NCBI RefSeq assembly: GCF_001425355.1
Contig: NZ_LMQN01000012.1
Span: 484,945 to 544,032, forward strand
DNA from: Chryseobacterium sp. Leaf405
Lineage (GTDB): Bacteria; Bacteroidota; Bacteroidia; Flavobacteriales; Weeksellaceae
Direction of reading: 5' to 3'
Length of the DNA: 59,088 nucleotides
Shown here: piece after piece, positions 51,467 through 59,088 of the stretch
Position numbering within the stretch: the stretch's first letter is position 1
Layout: each line of letters begins with the position of its first letter
Made by a program: the position numbers and the translations under genes
The notes under the pieces: model-generated
The model's database searches: none
What the model saw: only the letters and a program-made list of their open reading frames with translations
What the model was told of the DNA's origin: nothing

Positions 51467-51943
51467 TTAATTCAAATTTTTAAATTCTTTCCATTCTTCA
51501 AAACGGTAATCAATAACCTGTTTCATCAAATCGTAGTTTTCGTAAGTATCTTCGATATGATAAAAAGTTTCATATTCATAGTCGTTTTCCTCAGCTTCAG
51601 TATCAAAAAGATTCACGTAATCATCTGCAAACGAACTGTATCTGTTTCCAAATTCGGTGTCATCTTTATAATAATCTTTTGCAAAACTGTTTCCTAAGTC
51701 ATTGAGATCTTGCTCAGAAAATTTTCCATCCAATGAATCCATGACAAATTCTGCCCCAGTCATTTCTCTTCGTTTCAATTTTTCAATTTCTTCTTCCGCA
51801 TCTTCTTTTAATTCAACCGAGATAAAATCGCGGTTAATACACCAGTTCAGGAACATTCCTGTGTGTGTTGCTCCGTTTTTTTCGGAAAGTCCTTCAGGGA
51901 AATCGCCGCCTGAATGCCAGGACGCATCGTCATATTTAGACAT
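51467..51943 (-). CDS. Hypothetical cytoplasmic protein (KYDDASWH family)
   Basis: A 158-aa acidic protein starting MSKYDDASWHSGGDFPEG, then GATHTGMFLNWCINRDF and a long acidic tail (FDTEAEENDYEYETFY). It belongs to a DUF7832-like group often seen near immunity or polymorphic-toxin genes, but no toxin is seen here. Function is unknown. Confidence 0.75.
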   Translation of the reverse strand: MSKYDDASWHSGGDFPEGLSEKNGATHTGMFLNWCINRDFISVELKEDAEEEIEKLKRREMTGAEFVMDSLDGKFSEQDLNDLGNSFAKDYYKDDTEFGNRYSSFADDYVNLFDTEAEENDYEYETFYHIEDTYENYDLMKQVIDYRFEEWKEFKNLN

Positions 51944-52059
51944 AATTCTTACTTATAGTTTTAAACAATTTTAGTCAAAAATAGAAAAAATCAATTTATA
52001 TTGCCTGTCATAGAGAATTTTCCGTCATTTGCAGGAGAATTTTTTTCAAGAATTACAAT

Positions 52060-53310
52060 ATGGAAAATGCTGTTTTGATTACTATTGGTGACGAAATCTT
52101 ATCCGGAAATACCGTAGATACCAATTCCAACTTCATTGCTACTGAACTTAAAAACATTGGGATAAAGGTCTCACAGATCCTTACCATTTCAGATGAAATC
52201 GAAACCATTAAAAACGCTATACAATCTGCTTTTGAAATTGGAGATTTAATTATCACAACAGGCGGTTTAGGTCCGACAAGAGATGATAAAACCAAGAAAG
52301 CCATCGCCGAATTTTTTAATGATGAAATTGCTTTAGATGAGGTAACGTTCAATCATCTGAAAGAATATATGGAAAAACGGGGTCGTCTGGAAATTTTGGA
52401 AAGAAACCGTGAACAGGCTTTTGTGCCAACAAAATCTACCGTTTTTCAAAATCATTTTGGGACGGCACCTTGTATGATGATGGAACAGGATGGTAAATTG
52501 TTGTTCAGTCTTCCGGGCGTTCCTTACGAAGTAAAACCATTGATTAGAGATCAGATTGTTCCTTATCTGCACAAAAAATTTAGCTTAAATTTTATTTCTA
52601 CAAGAATTGTTTCTGTTGTCGGAATTCCGGAAAGTATTCTGGCAGATATTATTGAAGACTGGGAATTGGCTTTACCTGAAAATTTAGCCTTGTCTTATCT
52701 TCCGGTTGGAACTCGTGTAAAATTGAGATTAACGGCGACAGGTATAAATGAAAATCTTCTTCAACAACAGCTGGAAGACGAAATTCAAAAATTATTACCT
52801 TTAATTAAAGATAACGTCATTGCCACTTCGGAAGATAAAATTGAGAAAATTCTGGGCGAACTTTTAAATGATAGAAAATTAACAATTTCCACGGCGGAAA
52901 GTTGTACGGGAGGAGAGTTGGCAAGATTAATTACATCAAATTCCGGAAGTTCAAAATATTTTCTTGGCGGAATTATTCCGTATGCAACCGAAAAGAAAAT
53001 TGAAATTTTAAAGGTTAAAAAAGAAACCGTTGATGAATTTACAGTCGTAAGCGAGCAGGTTGCCATGGAAATGGCAGAAGGTTGTCAGAAATTATTCGAG
53101 ACTAATATTTCACTGTCAACAACCGGAGTTGCCGGTCCGGGAAAAGGCGAGGACGAGAAAGATATCGGAACGGTTTTCTACACCATCAGAATTGATAATA
53201 AGGAAGTGACTTCAAAATTATATATGCCTCATCTTGATCGACAGGATTTAATGCACTTTGCTTCACAGAAAATTATTCAGGATTTGGTGGGAATTCTTGT
53301 CAATAATTAG
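52060..53310 (+). CDS. cinA: CinA family protein
   Basis: A 416-aa protein with an N-terminal molybdopterin-binding-like domain (ITIGDEILSGNTVDTNSNFI, IITTGGLGPTRDD) and a C-terminal nicotinamide-nucleotide amidase domain (TISTAESCTGGELARLI, TTGVAGPGKGEDE). In related proteins these act as ADP-ribose pyrophosphatase and NMN deamidase in NAD salvage. Length and domain order are complete. It is monocistronic and precedes the polysaccharide enzyme. Confidence 0.95.
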   Translation: MENAVLITIGDEILSGNTVDTNSNFIATELKNIGIKVSQILTISDEIETIKNAIQSAFEIGDLIITTGGLGPTRDDKTKKAIAEFFNDEIALDEVTFNHLKEYMEKRGRLEILERNREQAFVPTKSTVFQNHFGTAPCMMMEQDGKLLFSLPGVPYEVKPLIRDQIVPYLHKKFSLNFISTRIVSVVGIPESILADIIEDWELALPENLALSYLPVGTRVKLRLTATGINENLLQQQLEDEIQKLLPLIKDNVIATSEDKIEKILGELLNDRKLTISTAESCTGGELARLITSNSGSSKYFLGGIIPYATEKKIEILKVKKETVDEFTVVSEQVAMEMAEGCQKLFETNISLSTTGVAGPGKGEDEKDIGTVFYTIRIDNKEVTSKLYMPHLDRQDLMHFASQKIIQDLVGILVNN

Positions 53311-53396
53311 GTGTAAACTTTAATTTTAATATTTTTTTAATTAAATATGATGTAGTTTTTCACACTTTTTGAAATCCTTTGAGAAATATCATAATC

Positions 53397-56300
53397 GTGG
53401 AAAACTCAAAACAGATTTTTCAGACGGACAGCAAAAAACGTTGGAGAAACGTACAGTGGGGAACTCGTATTTTCATCTTCGTTGGGGCGTTGCTTTTTTT
53501 GGCTTTAGGCTTGATGATGAGATTCGACAAAAGCCCCAAAGTACCTTTCAAAGAAGATTACAAAGCGGTAATTACGGCGAGTAAGCCTTATCTTCAGGAG
53601 AATAAAATTTCAAAAGAATATAAAGGTTTTAGAAGTTTCATTTCTGAAAAAACAATGCACACAAGCCTCGCCAAAATCGAGAGAGCAAGAGCCGAAAGAC
53701 TTAAAAATCAAAACAGAAACTGGGCACAATTTCCCGGCGGAATACGTTCTGCATTTTATGTTGCATGGGATCCGCAGTCACTGATGTCTTTAAAAAGAAA
53801 TATCAAACATATTAATCTCGTCTTTCCGGAATGGTTTTTCCTTGATCCGAAAACTGGAGATCTTAAAACAAATGTCGATTCCGAAGGTTATAAAGTTATT
53901 AGAAGAACGGGCGTTGCAGCAATGCCCATGCTTAGTAATAATTTTCAAGAGGAATTCCGTTCTGAAGGGTTGGGTAAAGTGTTGAAAAATCCACAGAAAA
54001 GAACACAACTGATTCAAAAACTCACTCAACAATGCCTTAAATATCAATTTAAAGGAATCAATATCGATTTTGAGGAAATGAATCTTGATTCTGATGATAA
54101 TTTAATTGCTTTTATGAAGGAGCTTTCTGAAACTTTCAAGCAAAATAAATTACTCGTTACGATGGATGTCATGACGGATAATGATGATTATAATATTCAG
54201 AAACTAAATCCGTTCGTAGATTATTTTGTATTGATGGCTTATGATGAATATACTGTGGCCAACGATGCAGGACCCGTTTCTTCGCAAAAATGGGTGGAAG
54301 CTCAAACAGAAAAATTTTCGCAAAAAACATCTCCTAGCAAAATTATTTTAGGTTTGGGAGCTTACGGTTATGATTGGAGCACAGATAAAGATCAAAACAA
54401 TTCTGTAACATACATGGAGGCGATTACAAAAGCGAGTGCAAGTAAAGCAGTTATTAATTTTGATGATAGTACTTTTAATTTAAATTATTCATATACAGAT
54501 TCAAAAAACAATACACATACTGTATTTTTCAATGATGCGGTTTCTATTTTTAATACTATGCGTTTTTCTTCGGAATACCCTTTGGCAGGAACAGCACTTT
54601 GGAGACTGGGAAGCGAAGACAGCCGAATCTGGAATTTTTATGACAAGGATCTGACTTTTGCGGGGTTGTCGAAATTCAATCTAAAAACCCTTGAAAATGT
54701 AAAAGGTCAGACAATGGTCGATTATATTGGTGATGGTGAAGTTTTGGATGTTCTAAATACACCTCATGACGGAAAAATTGCATTAGAAATTGATCCTAAA
54801 GAAAAAATAATTACAGACGAAAATTATGTGACCTATCCAAGTTCTTATGAAGTGAAAAAATATGGAGAAGCCCCTCAGAAAGAATTGGTTTTGACTTTTG
54901 ATGATGGTCCCGACGAAACCTACACGCCACAGGTTCTGGATATTTTGTCGAAATATCACGTTCCTGCTGCGTTCTTTTTAGTAGGTTTAAATGCTGAAAG
55001 AAATCTTCCTTTAGTTAAAAGAATTTACAGGGAAGGACATGAGATAGGAAATCATACTTTTACCCACGAGAATGTTGCTAAAGTCAGTCCTCAAAGAGCT
55101 TTACTTGAAATGAAACTGACAAGATTGTTGATTGAATGTATCACAGGACACAGCACCATTTTGTTCAGAGCACCCTATAATGCAGATTCTGAACCGACAA
55201 CTTCTGAAGAAATTGTTCCTGTTGCGTTGGCGAGACAGCAAAACTATTTAGACATTGGGGAAAATATTGATCCTGAAGACTGGCAACCAGGAATAAAAGC
55301 AGGTGAAATTGTAAAACGTATAATGGCAGGATTGAAAGCAGAGAGAGGAAACATCATTCTTCTTCATGATGCAGGAGGAGAAACACGGGAAGAAACGATT
55401 AAAGCATTAAAAATTCTTATTCCGACCTTACAGAAACAAGGATATCATTTCACAAATCTTGCGACGATTTTGCATAAAAATGAAGCAGAATTAATGCCCG
55501 CAGTTCCGAAAACGAGATCTTATTATGTAATGCAGCTTAATTTGGTATTAGCAACGATTATTTATTGGATTAGCCATTTTTTGATAGCATTATTTACCAT
55601 TTTTATCGGATTGGGATTAATAAGACTCATTATTATGCTGTTTTGGGTTTTTAAAGAAAAGAAAACAGAGAAAAAATTAGAAAACTTTCCGGTTTTGGAA
55701 TCTTATCCCAAAGTTTCAATTATTGTTCCGGCCTATAATGAAGAAGTGAATATTATTTCATCACTGCATAATTTATTACAGCAGAATTATCCAAATTTCG
55801 ATATTATTATGGTTGATGACGGAAGCAAAGATTCTACCTACAAAAAAGCAAAAGCAGAATTTACGGATCATCCGAGATTAAAGATTTTCAGTAAAATAAA
55901 TGGCGGAAAAGCAACGGCTTTGAACTTTGGAATTTCTCAAACCGATGCGGAATATGTTGTGTGTATTGATGCAGATACAAAATTGGAGCAAAATGCTGTA
56001 AAATATTTAATTGCAAGATTTTTAAATTCAAGCCCTGAAGAAAAAATCGCTGCTGTTGCAGGAAATGTAAAAGTTGGAAATACGGTAAATTGGTTAACGA
56101 AATGGCAATCTATAGAATATACAACCAGTCAGAATTTTGATCGATTGGCGTATGCAAATATCAACGCGATTACGGTAATTCCGGGAGCTATCGGAGCTTT
56201 TAAAAAATCTGTGATCGATGAAATTGGAGGGTATTCTTCCGATACATTAGCAGAAGATTGTGATATTACCGTGAAGATTTTGCGAAACGGATATACTGTT

Positions 56301-56795
56301 GCCAATGAAAATCGTGCAGTTGCCGTAACGGAAGCCCCTGAAAGTGTAAAACAGTTTTTAAAACAACGTTTCAGATGGACGTACGGAATCATGCAGATGT
56401 TCTGGAAACAAAGACACACTTTCCTTAATCCGAAATATAAAGGGTTAGGACTTTGGGCGATGCCGAATATTTTATTGTTTCAATATATTATTCCGTTTTT
56501 CTCTCCGCTTGCAGATGTTATCATGTTTTTGGGGATTTTATCGGGAAATGGCGACAAGATATTCAGCTATTATTTAATTTTCCTTTTGGTAGATGCATCA
56601 TTGGCTTTGATGGCATTTATCATACAGAGAGAAAAATTGGTCAATCTGTTATACATTATCCCACAGCGGTTCGGCTATCGATGGTTGATGTATATCGTAC
56701 TGTTCCGAAGCTTGAGAAGGGCTCTGAAAGGCGAAATACAGACCTGGGGATTCCTAAAACGAACCGGAAATGTAAAAGAAGTTGCCGCTTCTTAA
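53397..56795 (+). CDS. Trifunctional GH18 / polysaccharide deacetylase / GT2 protein
   Basis: A protein of about 1132 aa. After one N-terminal membrane helix (FIFVGALLFLALGLMM) come: a GH18-like hydrolase domain with the catalytic acid in GINIDFEEMN (near residue 225); a CE4 deacetylase (LTFDDGPDETY near 500, NHTFTH near 551, FRAPYNADS); a membrane helix; and a family 2 glycosyltransferase (IIVPAYNEE near 775, VDDGSKDS, DAD, QRFRW near 990) with C-terminal helices. This resembles PgaB plus PgaC joined in one chain and suggests synthesis and modification of a beta-linked amino-sugar polymer. The start is GTG (53397) or TTG (53379). Confidence 0.9.
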   Translation: MENSKQIFQTDSKKRWRNVQWGTRIFIFVGALLFLALGLMMRFDKSPKVPFKEDYKAVITASKPYLQENKISKEYKGFRSFISEKTMHTSLAKIERARAERLKNQNRNWAQFPGGIRSAFYVAWDPQSLMSLKRNIKHINLVFPEWFFLDPKTGDLKTNVDSEGYKVIRRTGVAAMPMLSNNFQEEFRSEGLGKVLKNPQKRTQLIQKLTQQCLKYQFKGINIDFEEMNLDSDDNLIAFMKELSETFKQNKLLVTMDVMTDNDDYNIQKLNPFVDYFVLMAYDEYTVANDAGPVSSQKWVEAQTEKFSQKTSPSKIILGLGAYGYDWSTDKDQNNSVTYMEAITKASASKAVINFDDSTFNLNYSYTDSKNNTHTVFFNDAVSIFNTMRFSSEYPLAGTALWRLGSEDSRIWNFYDKDLTFAGLSKFNLKTLENVKGQTMVDYIGDGEVLDVLNTPHDGKIALEIDPKEKIITDENYVTYPSSYEVKKYGEAPQKELVLTFDDGPDETYTPQVLDILSKYHVPAAFFLVGLNAERNLPLVKRIYREGHEIGNHTFTHENVAKVSPQRALLEMKLTRLLIECITGHSTILFRAPYNADSEPTTSEEIVPVALARQQNYLDIGENIDPEDWQPGIKAGEIVKRIMAGLKAERGNIILLHDAGGETREETIKALKILIPTLQKQGYHFTNLATILHKNEAELMPAVPKTRSYYVMQLNLVLATIIYWISHFLIALFTIFIGLGLIRLIIMLFWVFKEKKTEKKLENFPVLESYPKVSIIVPAYNEEVNIISSLHNLLQQNYPNFDIIMVDDGSKDSTYKKAKAEFTDHPRLKIFSKINGGKATALNFGISQTDAEYVVCIDADTKLEQNAVKYLIARFLNSSPEEKIAAVAGNVKVGNTVNWLTKWQSIEYTTSQNFDRLAYANINAITVIPGAIGAFKKSVIDEIGGYSSDTLAEDCDITVKILRNGYTVANENRAVAVTEAPESVKQFLKQRFRWTYGIMQMFWKQRHTFLNPKYKGLGLWAMPNILLFQYIIPFFSPLADVIMFLGILSGNGDKIFSYYLIFLLVDASLALMAFIIQREKLVNLLYIIPQRFGYRWLMYIVLFRSLRRALKGEIQTWGFLKRTGNVKEVAAS

Positions 56796-56871
56796 TATTT
56801 AATTAAATTTGTTTTCATAAAAAAGTAACGAAATTAAAAAAAGTTATACTTATTATTAAATTGTAATTATA

Positions 56872-58899
56872 ATGAAAAAATTAACGCTTTCTTTGGCTTT
56901 ATTAGCAGGAATCGGTTCACAGACGGTGAACGCTCAGGCGACAGACAAAGGTTTAGACCTTAGCTTGATGGATAAATCAGTGCGTCCGCAAGATGATTTT
57001 TATAACTATGTGAGTGGAACTTGGATGAAAACTGCCAAAATTCCTTCTGATAAACCAACATGGGGAAGTTTCAATAAATTGGCTGATGATACAGACAACA
57101 ATTCAATGACGATTTTGAATTCTCTTTTGAAGGATAAATTTGCTGACAGAACAGAGGGTAAAAAGATTCAGGATCTGTACGCAACGTACATGAATATGCA
57201 GAAGAGAAATGCAGACGGAATCAAGCCTATTCAGTCAAATATCAACAAAATTGATGCGATTAAAAACCTTAAAGATCTTCAGAATTATTTAACTTCTGTA
57301 ACCAAAGAAGGTGAAAATACACTGTACGGTTGGGGAATAGATGCAGATTTGAAAGATTCTAAAATGAATGCTGTTTATTTGGGGAATGCATCTCTTGGTT
57401 TAGGAAGAGATTATTACCAGAAAGTAAACGAAAAAAACACAGAAGCTCTTGCAGAATATACAAAGTATGTGGCTTCTATGTTGAAAGAATTAGGATATAA
57501 AAATGCTGACGCTGCTGCAAAAGGAATTGTAGACTACGAAAAAAGCATTGCAAAAACATACCTTACCAACGAGCAAAGCCGTGACAACACGCTTCAGTAC
57601 AACCCAAGAACAATGGCTGAGCTGAAAACTCTGGTAAAAGATGTTGATCTTCCTGCTTATCTTAAACAAGTTGGCGTAAACACAGATAAAGTAATCATCG
57701 GAGAAATCGGATATTATAAGGATTTCGATAAATTAGTGAATGAAAAAACTCTTCCTGTAATTAAAGATTATTTGAAATTTCACATGATCCACGGAAGTGC
57801 CTCTTATTTAAGCGAAAAACTGGGTGACATAAAATTTGCTTTCTATGGTAAATATTTGAGAGGGCAGCAGGAGCAGAGAGCTTTGAATAAAAGAGGATAT
57901 GAGTTAATCAATGGTTCTTTAGGTGAAGCTTTCGGAAAATTATATGTTGAAAAATATTTCCCTGCTGAAGCGAAAGCGCAGATGGTGGAATTAATCGATT
58001 ATTTAAAGAAAAGTTTTGCCGTTCACATCAACGGATTGACTTGGATGTCTTCTACAACGAAGGTAAAAGCAATGGAAAAACTGAATAAGTTCACTGTAAA
58101 AGTGGCTTATCCCGACAAATGGAAAGATTATTCAAAATTAAATATCACTTCTGAAGCTAAAGGTGGAAATTTATATTCTAACCTTCAGAATATTTCAGAA
58201 TGGCAGTATAACAAAGATTTAGCAAAAATCGGAAAACCGGTTGACAAAACAGAATGGGGAATGACTCCGCAAACTGTAAATGCTTACTACAACCCGGTAA
58301 ACAACGAGATCGTTTTCCCTGCTGCAATTCTTCAGCCGCCTTTCTTCAATCCTAAAGCTGACGCTGCAGTGAATTTCGGTGGAATCGGTGCGGTTATCGG
58401 TCACGAAATGAGCCACGGATTTGATGATTCCGGTGCACAATTCGATGCAGATGGTAACTTGGTAGATTGGTGGACTCCAGAAGATAAAGCTAACTTCGAA
58501 AAAGCAACTAAAGCTTTGGCTGCTCAGTACGACAAATATGAGCCGGTAAAAGGAACTAATGTAAACGGAACTTTCACAAACGGTGAAAATATTGCCGATT
58601 TAGGTGGTGTAAATATCGCTTACGATGCATTGCAAATGTATTTGAAAGATAAAGGAAACCCTGGATCGATTAGCGGTTACACACAAGATCAGAGATTTTT
58701 CCTAAGCTGGGCAACGGTTTGGAGAACATTGTCTAGTGAAAAATACATGGTAAATCAAGTGAAAACAGACCCGCACTCTCCTGGATATTTCAGAAGTTTC
58801 GGACCGTTAACAAATGTTGATGCTTTCTACAAAGCATTTGATGTAAAAGAAGGAGACAAGCTTTATAAAAAGCCAGCAGATAGAATTAAAATCTGGTAA
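56872..58899 (+). CDS. M13-family zinc metallopeptidase
   Basis: A 675-aa exported endopeptidase (signal peptide ending VNAQ). The zinc-site motif HEMSH is at about residues 511-515 (VIGHEMSHGFDDSGAQFD), and the third ligand is in ENIADLGG near residue 572. N-terminal MDKSVRPQDDFYNYVSGTWM is typical of the neprilysin family. C-terminal KPADRIKIW is the usual end. It would degrade oligopeptides in the periplasm or outside. It is monocistronic with a terminator. Confidence 0.96.
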   Translation: MKKLTLSLALLAGIGSQTVNAQATDKGLDLSLMDKSVRPQDDFYNYVSGTWMKTAKIPSDKPTWGSFNKLADDTDNNSMTILNSLLKDKFADRTEGKKIQDLYATYMNMQKRNADGIKPIQSNINKIDAIKNLKDLQNYLTSVTKEGENTLYGWGIDADLKDSKMNAVYLGNASLGLGRDYYQKVNEKNTEALAEYTKYVASMLKELGYKNADAAAKGIVDYEKSIAKTYLTNEQSRDNTLQYNPRTMAELKTLVKDVDLPAYLKQVGVNTDKVIIGEIGYYKDFDKLVNEKTLPVIKDYLKFHMIHGSASYLSEKLGDIKFAFYGKYLRGQQEQRALNKRGYELINGSLGEAFGKLYVEKYFPAEAKAQMVELIDYLKKSFAVHINGLTWMSSTTKVKAMEKLNKFTVKVAYPDKWKDYSKLNITSEAKGGNLYSNLQNISEWQYNKDLAKIGKPVDKTEWGMTPQTVNAYYNPVNNEIVFPAAILQPPFFNPKADAAVNFGGIGAVIGHEMSHGFDDSGAQFDADGNLVDWWTPEDKANFEKATKALAAQYDKYEPVKGTNVNGTFTNGENIADLGGVNIAYDALQMYLKDKGNPGSISGYTQDQRFFLSWATVWRTLSSEKYMVNQVKTDPHSPGYFRSFGPLTNVDAFYKAFDVKEGDKLYKKPADRIKIW

Positions 58900-58917
58900 T
58901 CAATACCAATAAATAGC

Positions 58918-58951
58918 AAAACCGTTCAGCAATGAGCGGTTTTTTTGCTTT
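58918..58951 (+). terminator. Terminator of M13 peptidase gene
   Basis: AAACCGTTCA pairs with TGAGCGGTTT around GCAA, followed by a T run. Confidence 0.8.
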
Positions 58952-58980
58952 TTATTTGAAGCTTTTTACTGCTTTCCACA
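58950..58980 (-). repeat. Dispersed intergenic repeat, copy C (inverted)
   Basis: The reverse complement reads TGTGGAAAGCAG, AAAGCTTC, AAATAAA, matching copies A and B with a diverged centre. The remaining bases to the window end hold nothing recognised. Confidence 0.5.
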
Positions 58981-59088
58981 CTCGCTACAGTATAAAAATT
59001 AACTTTTAAACTGTGTTTCTGAGTGTAAGGATCTCTGATGAAATTATTCACCTAAAGTTTGCCAAAACTCCTAAAATTACCCCATCAT

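Noticed and set aside
1..59088. Prophage, transposase, integrase or restriction-defence genes
   Set aside because: No protein with transposase, recombinase, phage structural or nuclease motifs was found in any reading frame provided by the sequence.

Overview
The window looks like a Chryseobacterium-type member of the Flavobacteriia (Bacteroidota). Support comes from low GC, promoters of the TAnnTTTG (-7) type, absence of strong Shine-Dalgarno sequences, secreted proteins beginning with a short signal peptide ending in AQ or SQ, and core genes (tyrS, lipA, cinA, an M13 peptidase, a fused GH18/CE4/GT2 protein) of flavobacterial character. All functions are read from sequence motifs; no database search was possible.

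Region 1 (1-210) is the end of a tandem tRNA-Asp(GUC) array with its terminator. Region 2 (about 211-31760) is a 31.5 kb accessory block. It ends in a 14-base fragment of the 3' end of tRNA-Asp, followed by the normal inter-tRNA spacer and a third tRNA-Asp. This is the arrangement left when an island inserts into the 3' end of one tRNA of an array. The block contains short-chain dehydrogenases, AraC/TetR/Crp regulators, alpha/beta hydrolases, an aldehyde dehydrogenase, zinc-type quinone oxidoreductases, a nitroreductase/monooxygenase/cytochrome-P460 operon, two Yellow/royal-jelly-like proteins and a YadA-head-like surface protein. Several genes are broken by frameshifts, deletions or a nonsense codon. 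No integrase is visible.

Within the block two regulatory circuits can be read directly. A conserved element (consensus ATTCTGTGCTATT then TTCCGCTGA) lies 54-55 bp upstream of a TAACTTTG-type -7 box in five promoters, before SDR, CMD, hydrolase and royal-jelly-like genes, and paralogous AraC regulators lie beside these genes. Separately, a near-identical 41-bp element bounded by CATTGACA and TGTCAATG precedes both a seven-gene minus-strand operon (22892 to 18824) and an SDR gene (24022), beside a Crp/Fnr-like regulator. A TetR gene has an 18-bp inverted-repeat operator over its own -7 box.

Region 3 (31872-59088) is mainly chromosomal backbone: L,D-transpeptidase, PDZ aspartyl protease, serine esterase, tyrS, an ECF sigma factor, lipA, an AraC/MFS pair, a two-domain lectin of the Microcystis MVL family, and a cell-envelope cluster (MuiA/DUF4139 protein, SIMPL protein, lipoprotein, von Willebrand A protein) next to a LytS/LytTR two-component system. 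Three promoters here share paired ACTTGGTGA repeats spaced exactly 21 bp, and this looks like the regulon of the adjacent LytTR regulator. The window ends with lipocalin, cinA, the trifunctional polysaccharide enzyme and an M13 metallopeptidase.
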